In this document: piece after piece, positions 35,033 to 43,902 of the stretch
Layout of the letters: every line of letters begins with the position of its first letter
Position numbering within the stretch: position 1 is the first letter of the stretch
Assembly: GCF_032921865.1 (NCBI RefSeq)
Contig: NZ_CP136684.1
Span: forward strand, 2,453,001-2,517,000
Direction: 5' to 3'
Source of the DNA: Thalassospira lucentensis
Lineage (GTDB): Bacteria > Pseudomonadota > Alphaproteobacteria > Rhodospirillales > Thalassospiraceae
Length of the DNA: 64,000 bases
The notes under the pieces: model-generated
What the model was told of the DNA's origin: nothing
Seen by the model: the letters and a program-made list of their open reading frames with translations, nothing else
The model's database searches: none
Translations under genes and position numbers: made by a program

Positions 35033-35692
35033 AGTTCGTGCCGCGCGATTTAACGCCCGGCAAGCAGGCGAATACCAGAACACACCCAGCAAACCATTGA
35101 TCCAGCGTGCCGCCCGACGATACAGCGAAATCGCCGGGGCGGTGGAAAAGGCGGTGGCATAGGCGAAATGTACCACGGTTGAAATCGTGCCACAGCCAAT
35201 CACGATCACCCATCCTACCCAAAGTGGCGTGCCATCGGCAAAGCCGATGGAGATGATGGCAATCCATGTCAGGATTGCCTTGGGATTTGTCAGGTGAAGG
35301 CTCAGTCCACGACTGAAATACCCGACCGGCGAGATGGTTTTATTGTCGCGCGCAATGGCATCGCCAGCCGGTTGGGCGGGCCGGAAAGCGGAACGAAATG
35401 CCTTGAAAGCCATCCATAAAAGATAAATCCCGCCGGCAATGCGAATGATGGTCATGGCATCAGCCCAGCTTGCCAGAAGGGCGGACAGACCCGTCAGGGT
35501 CAGAATGCCAATGCAAAGCGAACCTGTTCCGATCCCGATGGCAAAGCAATGACCGGCACGGCGACCGCGTTCAAGCGAGACACCCATCAGACCCAACAAG
35601 GCAGGGCCGGGGCTGATCAAGCCCATCAGAAGGGCGGCATAGGCAAGAAATATTCCCGGCAAATAGGGGGCGATATCGGCAAAGTCGATCAT
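35003..35692 (-). CDS. LysE/RhtB-family exporter (second copy)
   Basis: 229 residues. LLMGLISPGPALLGLMGVSLERGRRAG is the family signature and SLHLTNPKAILTWIAIIS the second conserved block. AAAGGA precedes ATG 35692; the frame is open further up to 35824 but without conservation. Its C-terminus overlaps the end of the DUF6064 gene by 30 bases, tail to tail. It diverges little from ordinary members except for a lengthened tail (RALNRAARTLVIPAG). Confidence 0.88.
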   Translation of the reverse strand: MIDFADIAPYLPGIFLAYAALLMGLISPGPALLGLMGVSLERGRRAGHCFAIGIGTGSLCIGILTLTGLSALLASWADAMTIIRIAGGIYLLWMAFKAFRSAFRPAQPAGDAIARDNKTISPVGYFSRGLSLHLTNPKAILTWIAIISIGFADGTPLWVGWVIVIGCGTISTVVHFAYATAFSTAPAISLYRRAARWINGLLGVFWYSPACRALNRAARTLVIPAGIKQ

Positions 35693-35781
35693 GGGGCGAT
35701 CCTTTGTCAAACATGGTGGCAAACATGCCGTGGTGGCGGTATGAAAACTGTACGCCCCGGCTGTAGTTCTGTCGAGAATGC

Positions 35782-35815
35782 AAAAGCCCCGGTGCAAAAG
35801 GCAACCGGGGCTTTT
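35782..35815 (-). terminator. Terminator of the DsbA-like gene
   Basis: AAAAGCCCCGGT/ACCGGGGCTTTT with a nine-base loop, 24 bases beyond the stop. Confidence 0.85.
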
Positions 35816-35838
35816 GATGATCATATCCGATGACGGTA

Positions 35839-36525
35839 TCAGTCTTCAAAAATGACTTCGTCGTCGGCAACCTCGACCTGACGGGCGATTTCGGACAATG
35901 CCTGTTCGAAAACTTCGGGCGGATGGCCGCCGGAAATGGCGTATTTGCCGTTCACGACATAGGTCGGAACCGATGAAATACCGGCATTGCGGAATTCTTC
36001 CTCTTCGGCGCGGACTTCCTTGGCGAACATGTCGCTACCAAGAATTTCGTCTGCCTTTTCCGGTGACAGACCAACCTCCTCGGCGGCGCGTTTGATCACG
36101 CCGTGATCGCCGGGATTTTCGCCTTCCTGGAAATAGGCGCGGAACAGGGCCAGTTTCAATTCGGTCTGTTTGCCTTCCTTGCCCGCCCAATAAAGCATTC
36201 GGTGCGCATCAAAGGTATTGTAGATGCGGCTGTCCGAGCTAAAGCGGATGTCAAAGCCGACATTTTCACCCATCATCGAAATACGGTCGCGATTTTCCGC
36301 ACTTTGATCCGGGGTCAGGCCGTATTTTTCCTTGATATGTTCCGACAGGTTCTGGCCTTCGGGACCCATATCCGGGTTCAGTTCGAACGGGTGCCAGCGC
36401 AGTTTGATGTCGACCTGACCGTCCAGACGCTCAATCGCCTGTTCAAGGTTTTTGTAGCCGATGATGCACCAGGGGCAGACAACGTCGGAGACGATATCGA
36501 TCTGCATCGGGATGCCGTTGCTCAT
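35839..36525 (-). CDS. DsbA-family oxidoreductase, FrnE-like
   Basis: 228 residues, thioredoxin fold with a helical insert. The redox motif CPWC is at residues 17-20 (VSDVVCPWCIIGYKNLE). The cis-proline loop is GISSVPTYVVNG. There is no signal peptide, so unlike DsbA it acts in the cytoplasm, as FrnE-type disulfide isomerases do. The start ATG 36525 has AAGG upstream. The gene is monocistronic. Confidence 0.88.
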   Translation of the reverse strand: MSNGIPMQIDIVSDVVCPWCIIGYKNLEQAIERLDGQVDIKLRWHPFELNPDMGPEGQNLSEHIKEKYGLTPDQSAENRDRISMMGENVGFDIRFSSDSRIYNTFDAHRMLYWAGKEGKQTELKLALFRAYFQEGENPGDHGVIKRAAEEVGLSPEKADEILGSDMFAKEVRAEEEEFRNAGISSVPTYVVNGKYAISGGHPPEVFEQALSEIARQVEVADDEVIFED

Positions 36526-36611
36526 GAATTGTGCCTTGTCTTATGAATATCTGGATGGGTCACACATAAGCGGTATGAAGCCAAACGCAAGGACAGAAAT
36601 GCGCGGGCTTA

Positions 36612-36644
36612 AAAGAAACGGCCTGTCCGGGGGAGACAGGCCGT
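36612..36644 (-). terminator. Terminator of the small gene at 36756
   Basis: ACGGCCTGTC/GACAGGCCGT hairpin whose minus-strand exit reads TTTCTTTT. Confidence 0.7.
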
Positions 36645-36755
36645 CATATGTGCAACAACTCGGCGGGGGGAGGTAGATTAATCATCTAATCCGAGTTTCG
36701 GGGTGTGCACGTGGGACGCTTCTGATGGCAGCGCGGCCAACAGGGGAGGCGAATT

Positions 36756-37016
36756 TCAATCCATGCCGTCGATATTCTGGCGACGGGCGTTGTCGACCAT
36801 ATATTCGGCAAAGGTTTCAAGGGTAGGACAGGACCAGTCCGCCGCCGTTTTTTCGCCGTCACGTTCCCATTGACCGTACCAGCGGTCATCAGGTTCGAGA
36901 AAGATCGTGTAAGCGGCGAAACGGTCGGACGCCGTCCAGCTGTTTTTGCCGGCACGGTGCCAAGTCAGACCCGCAAGCAGCATAACGTCAAAATCTTCGG
37001 CGGCTTTCAATGCCAT
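36756..37016 (-). CDS. Small hypothetical protein, 86 residues
   Basis: It begins MALKAAEDFDVMLLAGLTWHRAG and ends DNARRQNIDGMD. No domain recognised, no signal peptide. AGGGA seven bases before ATG 37016 decides that start over ATG 37034. Tryptophans are frequent (five, including RWYGQWERD). A terminator follows, which supports it being a real gene. Confidence 0.6.
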   Translation of the reverse strand: MALKAAEDFDVMLLAGLTWHRAGKNSWTASDRFAAYTIFLEPDDRWYGQWERDGEKTAADWSCPTLETFAEYMVDNARRQNIDGMD

Positions 37017-37291
37017 CTTGGTGTCCCTATCCATGCGAAGCCCGAAGAAATGGGGGGTGTATTCCCAGTCACTTCACAATGTATGGTAGAGTTAATCATT
37101 ACTACCATGCCTTTACAACCATTCAGGGGGACAGGTTTGCTATCCTAAAGGTGGGCAATTAGGCGATTTTGGGCAAAAAGCAGCGCATAATTGGCATGTC
37201 TTGTAATGCGGTTGCGTAAATGACGGTTTTGCGGCAATTTGCCAGACCGTCCGGCACATGCCGGAACAAGAGAAGATCGATCAGTTTTGGA

Positions 37292-38911
37292 ATGAATATG
37301 TCAGACAAGCGCGTCTATCTATACGACAGTACCTTGCGCGACGGGCAGCAGACCCAGGGCGTGGATTTTTCGGCAGCGGACAAAACCGCAATTGCCAAGG
37401 CACTGGACGAGCTGTCGATTGACTATATTGAAGGCGGTTGGCCAGGTGCAAACCCCACCGATGACGCATTCTTTGCCAATCCACCGAAACTTAAAAATTC
37501 GAAACTGACGGCATTTGGCATGACGCGGCGCGCGGGGCGTTCGGCATCAAACGATCCGGGATTGACGACGCTTGCACAAAGCGCGGCGATTGTTTGCATG
37601 GTCGGTAAAAGCTGGGATTTTCAGGTGACCGAGGCGCTCGGGATCGAGCTTTCGGAGAACCTTGCGATGATTTCGGAATCCATCGCACATCTCAAAAGCC
37701 AGGTTTCCGAAGTCATGTTCGATGCGGAACATTTCTTTGATGGCTACAAGGCCAACCGCGACTATGCTCTTGCCGCAATCAAGGCGGCCTACGAGGCCGG
37801 TGCGCGCTGGGTTGTCCTGTGCGATACCAATGGTGGCACTCTGCCCGATGAGATTTTCGACATTGTCACCGATGTTTGTTCCCATGTTCCGGGCGAGAAT
37901 GTCGGCATTCACTGCCATAACGATACCGAGAATGCGGTGGCGAACTCTTTGGCGGCGGTTCGTGCCGGGGCACGGCAGGTGCAGGGTACGTTGAATGGTC
38001 TGGGTGAGCGGTGCGGCAATGCCAACCTGATTTCGATCATCCCGACATTGATGCTGAAGATGGGCTATGACGTTGGCATTTCACACGAACAGCTAGCCCA
38101 TCTCCGCCGGATTTCGCACATCCTTGATGAACGGCTTAACCGCGAGCCTACCCGTCAGGCGGCCTATGTCGGGGATAGTGCATTCGCGCATAAGGGCGGA
38201 TTGCATGTGTCCGCCGTGGAAAAGAATCCGGCCTGTTACGAGCATATCGAGCCGGAGCTTGTCGGAAACCAGCGTCATATCCTTGTGTCGGATCAGGCGG
38301 GGCGTTCAAACATTCTGGCCCGGTTCCGTGAAATCGGGGTCGAGGTCGATCCGAAATCTGATGCGGTTGGCAAGCTTGTCGAAGCGGTCAAGCAACGCGA
38401 ATTTGATGGTTATGCCTATGACGGTGCCGAAGCAAGTTTCGAACTTCTGGCGCGCAAGGCACTGGGCGAGCTTGACCGCTATTTCCGTGTGACATCGTTC
38501 CGCGTGATTGACGAACGCCGCTGGGTGGATGAGCAGGACGAACAGGTCATCACCATGTCCGAAGCGACAGTCAAGGTCGTGGTTGGTGACGGGCAGTTCA
38601 TGTCCGTGGCCGAGGGTAATGGCCCGGTCAACGCGCTTGACGCGGCATTGCGCAAGGTGCTTCTGACCGTGCCGGAATATGTCGAAGCCGTGCAGCAGAT
38701 CGAACTGATCGACTATAAGGTCCGCATCATAACACGTGGTGATGGCACGCGCGCAGTCACCCGCGTCATGATCGAAAGCCGCGATGCCGAGGGCAATAGT
38801 TGGTCAACAGTTGGTGTTTCAACCAACATTATCGAGGCGTCCTATAACGCGCTTCGGGATTCGATCACCTATAAACTGTTCAAGTCCGGCGTGCGTAGCC
38901 AGCATGCGTGA
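37292..38911 (+). CDS. cimA: (R)-Citramalate synthase
   Basis: 539 residues. It joins pyruvate and acetyl-CoA, the threonine-independent entry to isoleucine and a source of 2-oxobutanoate. The DRE-TIM barrel starts LYDSTLRDGQQTQGVDFS (catalytic Arg-Asp), has HCHNDTENAVANSLAA as metal site and GTLNGLGERCGN; the C-terminal LeuA dimer domain ends with the allosteric region. The two-ORF length and the RDGQQTQG form separate it from 2-isopropylmalate synthase. The start could be 37292 or 37298. Upstream, 255 bases hold no gene. Confidence 0.92.
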   Translation: MNMSDKRVYLYDSTLRDGQQTQGVDFSAADKTAIAKALDELSIDYIEGGWPGANPTDDAFFANPPKLKNSKLTAFGMTRRAGRSASNDPGLTTLAQSAAIVCMVGKSWDFQVTEALGIELSENLAMISESIAHLKSQVSEVMFDAEHFFDGYKANRDYALAAIKAAYEAGARWVVLCDTNGGTLPDEIFDIVTDVCSHVPGENVGIHCHNDTENAVANSLAAVRAGARQVQGTLNGLGERCGNANLISIIPTLMLKMGYDVGISHEQLAHLRRISHILDERLNREPTRQAAYVGDSAFAHKGGLHVSAVEKNPACYEHIEPELVGNQRHILVSDQAGRSNILARFREIGVEVDPKSDAVGKLVEAVKQREFDGYAYDGAEASFELLARKALGELDRYFRVTSFRVIDERRWVDEQDEQVITMSEATVKVVVGDGQFMSVAEGNGPVNALDAALRKVLLTVPEYVEAVQQIELIDYKVRIITRGDGTRAVTRVMIESRDAEGNSWSTVGVSTNIIEASYNALRDSITYKLFKSGVRSQHA

Positions 38912-38936
38912 CTGTTGGTTTAGGCGATAAAATTGC

Positions 38937-38966
38937 AAAAGGGCGCGGTTTGATCCGCGCCCTTTT
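38937..38966. terminator. Bidirectional terminator between cimA and the guanidine operon
   Basis: AAAAGGGCGCGG/CCGCGCCCTTTTT; it ends three bases before the stop of the convergent His-rich gene. Confidence 0.9.
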
Positions 38967-38969
38967 TGT

Positions 38970-39494
38970 TTAGCTGTGATGGTGATGCAGGTGGTCATGA
39001 TTGTGCGCATGTCCGAAGCGTTCGGCCGTGAAGCTTAGCAAATCGATATCGGAGCGTTCGGTCATCGACACATAGGTGAATGTCATGGTTTCGCGTTCCT
39101 CGATCATGCTGCCGGGAAACGGCAGATAGGCCAGTTCGCGGGTGGCAAAGGCCGGGCAGGCGGTGCCGATTTGCCAGTGCGTGGTGATTCTGGCATCGAC
39201 CAGATGCATGGTCAGGCCGTCCTTGCCGGTCTTTTGAAACGGGATGTCGGCAAGGCGAAGGTAGCTTGCCTTGTCATCGGCCTTGCGGAAGCCTTCGACG
39301 AAGCTTGAGGACAGGACCTGTAATTCTTCGGCATGGTCGGCGTCGCTTTGGCCGTGGACATGCGAATGCAGGTGATCGTGGTCCGGGGCGTGATTATGCC
39401 CCGGTCCGTGTGAGTGGTTTTGCCCGACATCATGATGATGGTGGTCGTGATCATGTTGATGATGCGTGTGGGTGTGGGGATGATCATGGGGCAT
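38970..39494 (-). CDS. Histidine-rich protein, candidate nickel accessory protein of the guanidine hydrolase
   Basis: 174 residues. The first 54 residues hold about 22 histidines alternating with Asp, Pro, Asn and Ser (for example HTHTHHQHDHDHHHH), and the last 14 hold eight more (HNHDHLHHHH). The middle 100 residues form a compact, non-repetitive domain (LQVLSSSFVEGFRKADD, then ARITTHWQIGTACPAFATREL and GSMIEERETMTFTYVSM) that I do not recognise. No signal peptide, so it is cytoplasmic. It starts four bases after the gdmH-like stop with GGAG seven bases before its ATG, so it is the last gene of that operon. Poly-His tails bind Ni or Zn, as in HypB, UreE and SlyD, and the neighbour needs nickel. 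The chaperone role is my inference. Confidence 0.75.
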   Translation of the reverse strand: MPHDHPHTHTHHQHDHDHHHHDVGQNHSHGPGHNHAPDHDHLHSHVHGQSDADHAEELQVLSSSFVEGFRKADDKASYLRLADIPFQKTGKDGLTMHLVDARITTHWQIGTACPAFATRELAYLPFPGSMIEERETMTFTYVSMTERSDIDLLSFTAERFGHAHNHDHLHHHHS

Positions 39495-39498
39495 CGGG

Positions 39499-40737
39499 TT
39501 ACTCCACATCCGGGCCGGCGGGGATGCTTACCGGTTTGTCGATGATGCCGCGATGCGATCCCATTTTGCCGTGCGACACCAGTGTGCCCAGCACATCGAC
39601 AATCACGCGCGTTGCCAGAAGGGCGGTAATGTCCGAGCAGTCATAGGGCGGGGAAACCTCAACGACCTCAAGCCCGCAAATGCCTTCGGCGGCGACGAGC
39701 GATACAAGTTCCAGTGCCTCGCGCGGCAGGAAGCCGCCAGGTTCCGGCCAGCCGGTGCCCGGAACGAACCCGCAATCGACACTGTCTATATCAAACGAGA
39801 TATAGACAGCATCAGCATCCTTCCATGCCAGTTCAAGCGCGCGTGCCGCGGTTTCGGCAAGTCCGAGTTCCTCGACATCGCGCATGGTGAAGATGTTGGT
39901 ATTGCGATTGCGCGCAACTTCGACCCCTTCGCGCGGGACCTGCCAGCCACCAATGCCGACCTGCACAAGGTTCACCGCCGGAACATTGACCAGATCGGTG
40001 GCATGGAACCACGGCGTGGTATGCATCCGTTCATCAAGGTCCTTTTCCTGAATGTCGATATGACGGTCGAAATGCACGATACCGATGCGTTTGGATGTGC
40101 ATTGCGCAATGCCGCGCACGCACGGGAAGCCGATGGAATGATCGCCACCGATCATGATCGGCAGCGCGCCGCTGGATGCGACGTGACTGACCGCGCGCGT
40201 GATCTGGTCAAAGGTCTTTTCGATATTGGCCGGGATGGTGAAAACATCGCCCACATCGCACAGCGTCATCTGTTCGCGAAGATCGACCCCCATTTCATAG
40301 TTATAGGGCGTGTAAAGGGCGGATATCTTGCGAACCCCCTGCGGGCCGAAACGCGTGCCGGGCCGGTATGTCGTGCCACCGTCAAACGGGATACCGATCA
40401 CGGCTGCATCATAGGCGCCGACCTTGGTAACGTCTTCGATATAGGGCGCTTTCAGAAAGGTATTGATCCCGGCATAATGGGGCAGTTCACCCCGGGCAAA
40501 GGTCGGAATTGATTTATCAGTCAGGCAATCGGACCCGGTCAGACCCATGCGAAGCGCCCACTGCTTTTCCTTTTCCCAGGCGGCTGATGGCAGCAGGGCT
40601 TCTTTTTCCGCCGATTTCCATCCGCGCAATTGCAGCTTGTCGAAATTCGGGTGGTGATGGCGGGTTGCATTGGGGGCGGGCAATGTTCCGGCCACGCGAT
40701 GTCGGCGGACATTTTGGGGGGCAAAGAAATCGCGCAT
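39499..40737 (-). CDS. gdmH: Arginase-fold ureohydrolase, guanidine hydrolase (GdmH) type
   Basis: 412 residues. The binuclear metal ligands of the arginase/agmatinase fold are present: IMIGGDHSIG, VHFDRHIDIQE and YISFDIDSVD. It differs from agmatinase in an extra N-terminal segment of about 90 residues (PNFDKLQLRGWKSAEKEALLP, ALRMGLTGSDCL), in FDRHID where agmatinases have FDAHTD, and in DERMHTTPWFHAT and TGWPEPGGF. These are features I associate with the Ni-dependent guanidine hydrolases described in cyanobacteria, which split guanidine to urea and ammonia. The operon context (guanidine-I riboswitch, NitT/TauT ABC transporter) supports this strongly. Agmatinase or guanidinobutyrase activity is the alternative. 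AAGGA precedes the ATG. Confidence 0.8.
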   Translation of the reverse strand: MRDFFAPQNVRRHRVAGTLPAPNATRHHHPNFDKLQLRGWKSAEKEALLPSAAWEKEKQWALRMGLTGSDCLTDKSIPTFARGELPHYAGINTFLKAPYIEDVTKVGAYDAAVIGIPFDGGTTYRPGTRFGPQGVRKISALYTPYNYEMGVDLREQMTLCDVGDVFTIPANIEKTFDQITRAVSHVASSGALPIMIGGDHSIGFPCVRGIAQCTSKRIGIVHFDRHIDIQEKDLDERMHTTPWFHATDLVNVPAVNLVQVGIGGWQVPREGVEVARNRNTNIFTMRDVEELGLAETAARALELAWKDADAVYISFDIDSVDCGFVPGTGWPEPGGFLPREALELVSLVAAEGICGLEVVEVSPPYDCSDITALLATRVIVDVLGTLVSHGKMGSHRGIIDKPVSIPAGPDVE

Positions 40738-40792
40738 GGTTGTTTCCTTCGGGTTGCGTCAGTCTTTGTTGGGTTGGCTTTCGGGTTCGAGA

Positions 40793-41611
40793 TCAGGGAA
40801 CGGGTGTGGTCGCCATCAGGGCGGCCGAGAAATTCATGCCGTCGGTTTCATCGGTTTCGCCATTGGCACCGGGAACCGGTGCCGCAGACAGATCAATCGG
40901 CAGGTCATATGTGATGGTCGCGCCATAGGCTTCGGGTGTGACCGGATCGTCGCGCAGCTTGTCAAACACCAGCATCCTTGTGCCGAGTTTGAAGGCCTCG
41001 TGGATGTCGTGCGTGACCATGAAAATCGTCATGTCATGCGCCTTCCAAAGGCCCAGCAGCAATTCATGCATGTCATTGCGAATACCCGGATCAAGCGCGC
41101 CAAACGGCTCGTCGAGCAGCAGCACGCCGGGCTTCATCGTCAGGGCCTGCGCAATGGCAAGGCGTTGCTGCATGCCACCCGAAAGCTGGCTGGGATATTT
41201 GTTGGCCGCCGGTGACAGGCCGATTGTTTCAAGCAATTCGGCAACGTCGTCGCGGGCCTTTTTGCGGGCACGGCCAAACAGGCGGCCGGTCAATTTGCGT
41301 GCGGCAAATTCCGCCCCGATCATCAGGTTTTCGGCAACGGTCAGATGCGGAAAAACCGAATAACGCTGAAATACGATGCCGCGATCAGGTGTCGGTTGTT
41401 GCGGCAATGGGGCGCCATCCATCAGGATATCACCGCCACTTGGCAGTTCCTGGGACAGCAGCATGCGCAAAAAGGTCGATTTGCCACAGCCCGATGCCCC
41501 GACCAGCGTGCAAAACGCCCCGGCTTCGATATCCAGATTGATGCGTTCAAGTACCGGATATTCGCCGTAAGACTTGCTCAGGTTGCGGATCATGAATTTC
41601 GGGTCGCGCAT
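40793..41611 (-). CDS. ABC transporter ATPase, NitT/TauT type (guanidine uptake)
   Basis: 272 residues. Walker A GASGCGKST, Q-loop VFQRYSVFPHLT, signature LSGGMQQR, Walker B LLLDEPFGALD and the switch His in MVTHD are intact. A tail of about 55 residues (EAYGATITYDLPIDL...) extends the usual length. ATG 41611 overlaps the permease stop by one base; GTG 41614 is the alternative. It energises the permease of the same operon. Confidence 0.9.
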   Translation of the reverse strand: MRDPKFMIRNLSKSYGEYPVLERINLDIEAGAFCTLVGASGCGKSTFLRMLLSQELPSGGDILMDGAPLPQQPTPDRGIVFQRYSVFPHLTVAENLMIGAEFAARKLTGRLFGRARKKARDDVAELLETIGLSPAANKYPSQLSGGMQQRLAIAQALTMKPGVLLLDEPFGALDPGIRNDMHELLLGLWKAHDMTIFMVTHDIHEAFKLGTRMLVFDKLRDDPVTPEAYGATITYDLPIDLSAAPVPGANGETDETDGMNFSAALMATTPVP

Positions 41612-42432
41612 CACAGACTATCCCCCGAAAGGTGGTTCCACGGAAAAGCCCTGCGCGATGCCATCAGCAGCAGGCGATCAAGAATAAAGGCCAGAAGCGT
41701 GATCCAGGCTACATAAGGCAGGATCACATCCATCGCCAGGTAACGGCGGACCAGAAAGATGCGATAGCCAAGGCCGCTCGTGGATGCGATGGCCTCGGCC
41801 GAAATCAGGAATATCCACGCCGGGACAAGGCCAAGCCGGATGGCGGTGATCAGTTTGGGCATGACTTGCGGCAAGACCACGCGCGTGATCATTTGCCATG
41901 TTGATGCGCCCAGCGTTTCTGCCTTGATGATCAGTTCGCGCGGGATTTCCATCACCGCCTGCGACACGCAACGGATCATGACGGGGGCGGTGCCGATCAT
42001 AATCAACATCACCTTGGATGTTTCGCCCAATCCGAAAATGATGAACAGGATTGGCAGAATGGTAATCGGTGGGATCAGTGACAGGGTGGCGACAAACGGT
42101 GCCAGCCCGCGCCTGATATGCGGAATGAAGCCGATGGAAATGCCAAGCCCGACGGCAAGCAGGGTGGAAATGAAAATACCAACCGTAAGGCGCGACAGGC
42201 TATCGACCGTATCAAGCCACAGCAGATAATCGCCCGACCGTTTGTCGGCCTCGAACCCCATGCGCCAGATCGCATCCCCCATGCTGCTTAGTGACGGCAG
42301 CAGTTTGTCCGCCGGATTATCGATCCGTCGCAGATGGCTTGCGATGGCATAGGCCCCGATCAAAAGCGCAAACGGGGTCGAACCCAGCAATATGGCCGCG
42401 CGTCTTGAAAGAGTGCGGTTGATGATACGCAT
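41611..42432 (-). CDS. ABC transporter permease, NitT/TauT type (guanidine uptake)
   Basis: 273 residues with about six helices. The ATPase-contact loop AETLGASTWQMITRVVLPQ-MPKL is clear. ATG 42432 follows AAGGTG at seven bases; the GTG at 42441 overlaps that site. A 174-base gap separates it from the binding-protein gene and contains no obvious terminator. Confidence 0.88.
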   Translation of the reverse strand: MRIINRTLSRRAAILLGSTPFALLIGAYAIASHLRRIDNPADKLLPSLSSMGDAIWRMGFEADKRSGDYLLWLDTVDSLSRLTVGIFISTLLAVGLGISIGFIPHIRRGLAPFVATLSLIPPITILPILFIIFGLGETSKVMLIMIGTAPVMIRCVSQAVMEIPRELIIKAETLGASTWQMITRVVLPQVMPKLITAIRLGLVPAWIFLISAEAIASTSGLGYRIFLVRRYLAMDVILPYVAWITLLAFILDRLLLMASRRAFPWNHLSGDSL

Positions 42433-42606
42433 GGCCGTCACCTTGCAATTGCAAAAACGGTATAGGTGTCAAAACGGGGCAAAGTTCACAAAGGTCGGCC
42501 ATCCGAACCCGAAGCAACCGGTGCAATGAATGTTACCGGGCCGGATGGCCGACAGAGTTAAACAGCATTAATCAGCAAAGCGCGTGGTGACGCGAACACG
42601 CTGCGC

Positions 42607-43677
42607 TCAAAGTTCGCCCTTGGCGGCCATTTCCATATAGGTCGTGTCGAATTTCAGTTTCACATTGGCGCTGTCGCCATAGATGCTGCCGTCCGGGAAG
42701 CTGACGCCGACAAATTCCGGGCTTGGTGCGCCTTCGCCAAGGATGCCCTTGTCGAACAGGAATTCGGCGACGAATTTCATGGTTTCGGGAAGCTCGGCTG
42801 ATTTGGTGAATTCAACGGCCTTGTCCGGGGTAAAGAACATCGCCGTGCTGGCAAGCTGGGCGTCATATCCGGCAAGATCGGTTCCAGATGCTTCGGCCAT
42901 TGCAGTGCGTGCGGCAATGCCTTCGTCCGTGTCGGATGCCATGATGCCCATCAGTTCATACCATGCACCGACCAGTGCCTTGCCAAATGCCGGATTGTTG
43001 GCAAGGGTTTCGGTGTTGACCATCATGATATCGATGATTTCGCCGGGAATGCCCGCACTGTCAAAGACAAGCGTTGCATTATCGTTGGCGGCGATTTCCG
43101 ATAGAAGCGGGTTCCACGTCACGACAGATGTTACATCATCGGTGGCATAGGTCGCGATCATGTCGGCATCGGATGTATTGACGACGGTGACGTCCTGTTC
43201 AGACAGACCTACTTTCTCAAGGGCGCGTGCCAGTAGATAATGGGAAACGGAAAGTTCGACCAGATTGACATTCTGCCCCTTGATGGCGGCAAGGTCGGTT
43301 GCGTCTTTCAGGATGATACCGTCATTGCCGTTGGAATAATCGCCAACAATCAGGGCGGTGGTATCAACCCCGCCACCGGCCGGGATCGAAAGCGCGTCCA
43401 TATTGGTCATGGAGCAGCCGTCATATTCGCCGGCGGTATATTGGTTGATTGATTTAACGTAATCATTGATCTGCACGATATCGACCGAGATGTCGTATTT
43501 GTCGGCCCATTTTTTCATGATGCCGCTGTCTTGCAGATAGCCCCACGGCATCCAGCCGACATAGATCGACCAGCAGACTTTGAATTCGGATTTTTCTTCG
43601 GCGTGGGCGGGCAGGGAAGCCAGAGAGGCAGAAAGGACGGCGGCAAACGAAAGTGTTTTAAAAAACGTCTTTAACAT
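42607..43677 (-). CDS. Periplasmic binding protein of the guanidine-type ABC transporter
   Basis: 356 residues. A signal peptide (LKTFFKTLSFAAVLSASLASLPAHA) precedes VCWSIYVGWMPWGYLQDSG and YTAGEYDGCSMTNMDALSIPAGGGVDTTAL. Relatives are often labelled urea-carboxylase-region binding proteins because they neighbour urea/guanidine carboxylase genes; many are now thought to bind guanidine. AGGAG lies eight bases before the ATG. It is the first gene behind the riboswitch, and an mRNA segment complementary to its start region lies in the leader. Confidence 0.88.
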   Translation of the reverse strand: MLKTFFKTLSFAAVLSASLASLPAHAEEKSEFKVCWSIYVGWMPWGYLQDSGIMKKWADKYDISVDIVQINDYVKSINQYTAGEYDGCSMTNMDALSIPAGGGVDTTALIVGDYSNGNDGIILKDATDLAAIKGQNVNLVELSVSHYLLARALEKVGLSEQDVTVVNTSDADMIATYATDDVTSVVTWNPLLSEIAANDNATLVFDSAGIPGEIIDIMMVNTETLANNPAFGKALVGAWYELMGIMASDTDEGIAARTAMAEASGTDLAGYDAQLASTAMFFTPDKAVEFTKSAELPETMKFVAEFLFDKGILGEGAPSPEFVGVSFPDGSIYGDSANVKLKFDTTYMEMAAKGEL

Positions 43678-43774
43678 GTGTGCGCTCCTGCTTGTTTTGC
43701 GGATCACTTCGGATCAGTCAATTCAAGAAAGGCTCTTGCACACAAACCGGGAGAAGGCTTGTGCGCGACAAACC

Positions 43775-43892
43775 TGTGCAGTTGTCTCCCGGGATTTTGG
43801 CCCGCCGTGTCACCGGTCTATGAAACGTCGACCGGCTTGCGCCTCTCGGACCAGCATCCCTTTCGGAACCGGAACCCTAGGCGCGCTGCACA
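43775..43892 (-). promoter_or_regulatory. Guanidine-I (ykkC) riboswitch aptamer
   Basis: Read on the minus strand, the conserved blocks follow in the right order: CTAGGGTTCCG, CTGGTCCGAGAG, ACGGCGGG, AAAA and CCCGGGAGA. They are enclosed by a seven-pair P1 helix, TGTGCAG (43892-43886) with CTGCACA (43781-43775). A variable arm (ACCGGTC...GACCGGT-like) sits between. About 97 bases of leader follow up to the ATG. In that leader TCTCCCGG (43754-43747) is a perfect complement of the aptamer's CCGGGAGA (43792-43785), and TGTGTGC (43744-43738) can pair with GCACACA over the start codon. Guanidine binding would therefore free translation or transcription of the transporter and hydrolase genes. Confidence 0.93.
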
Positions 43893-43902
43893 ATCAAACA
43901 GA

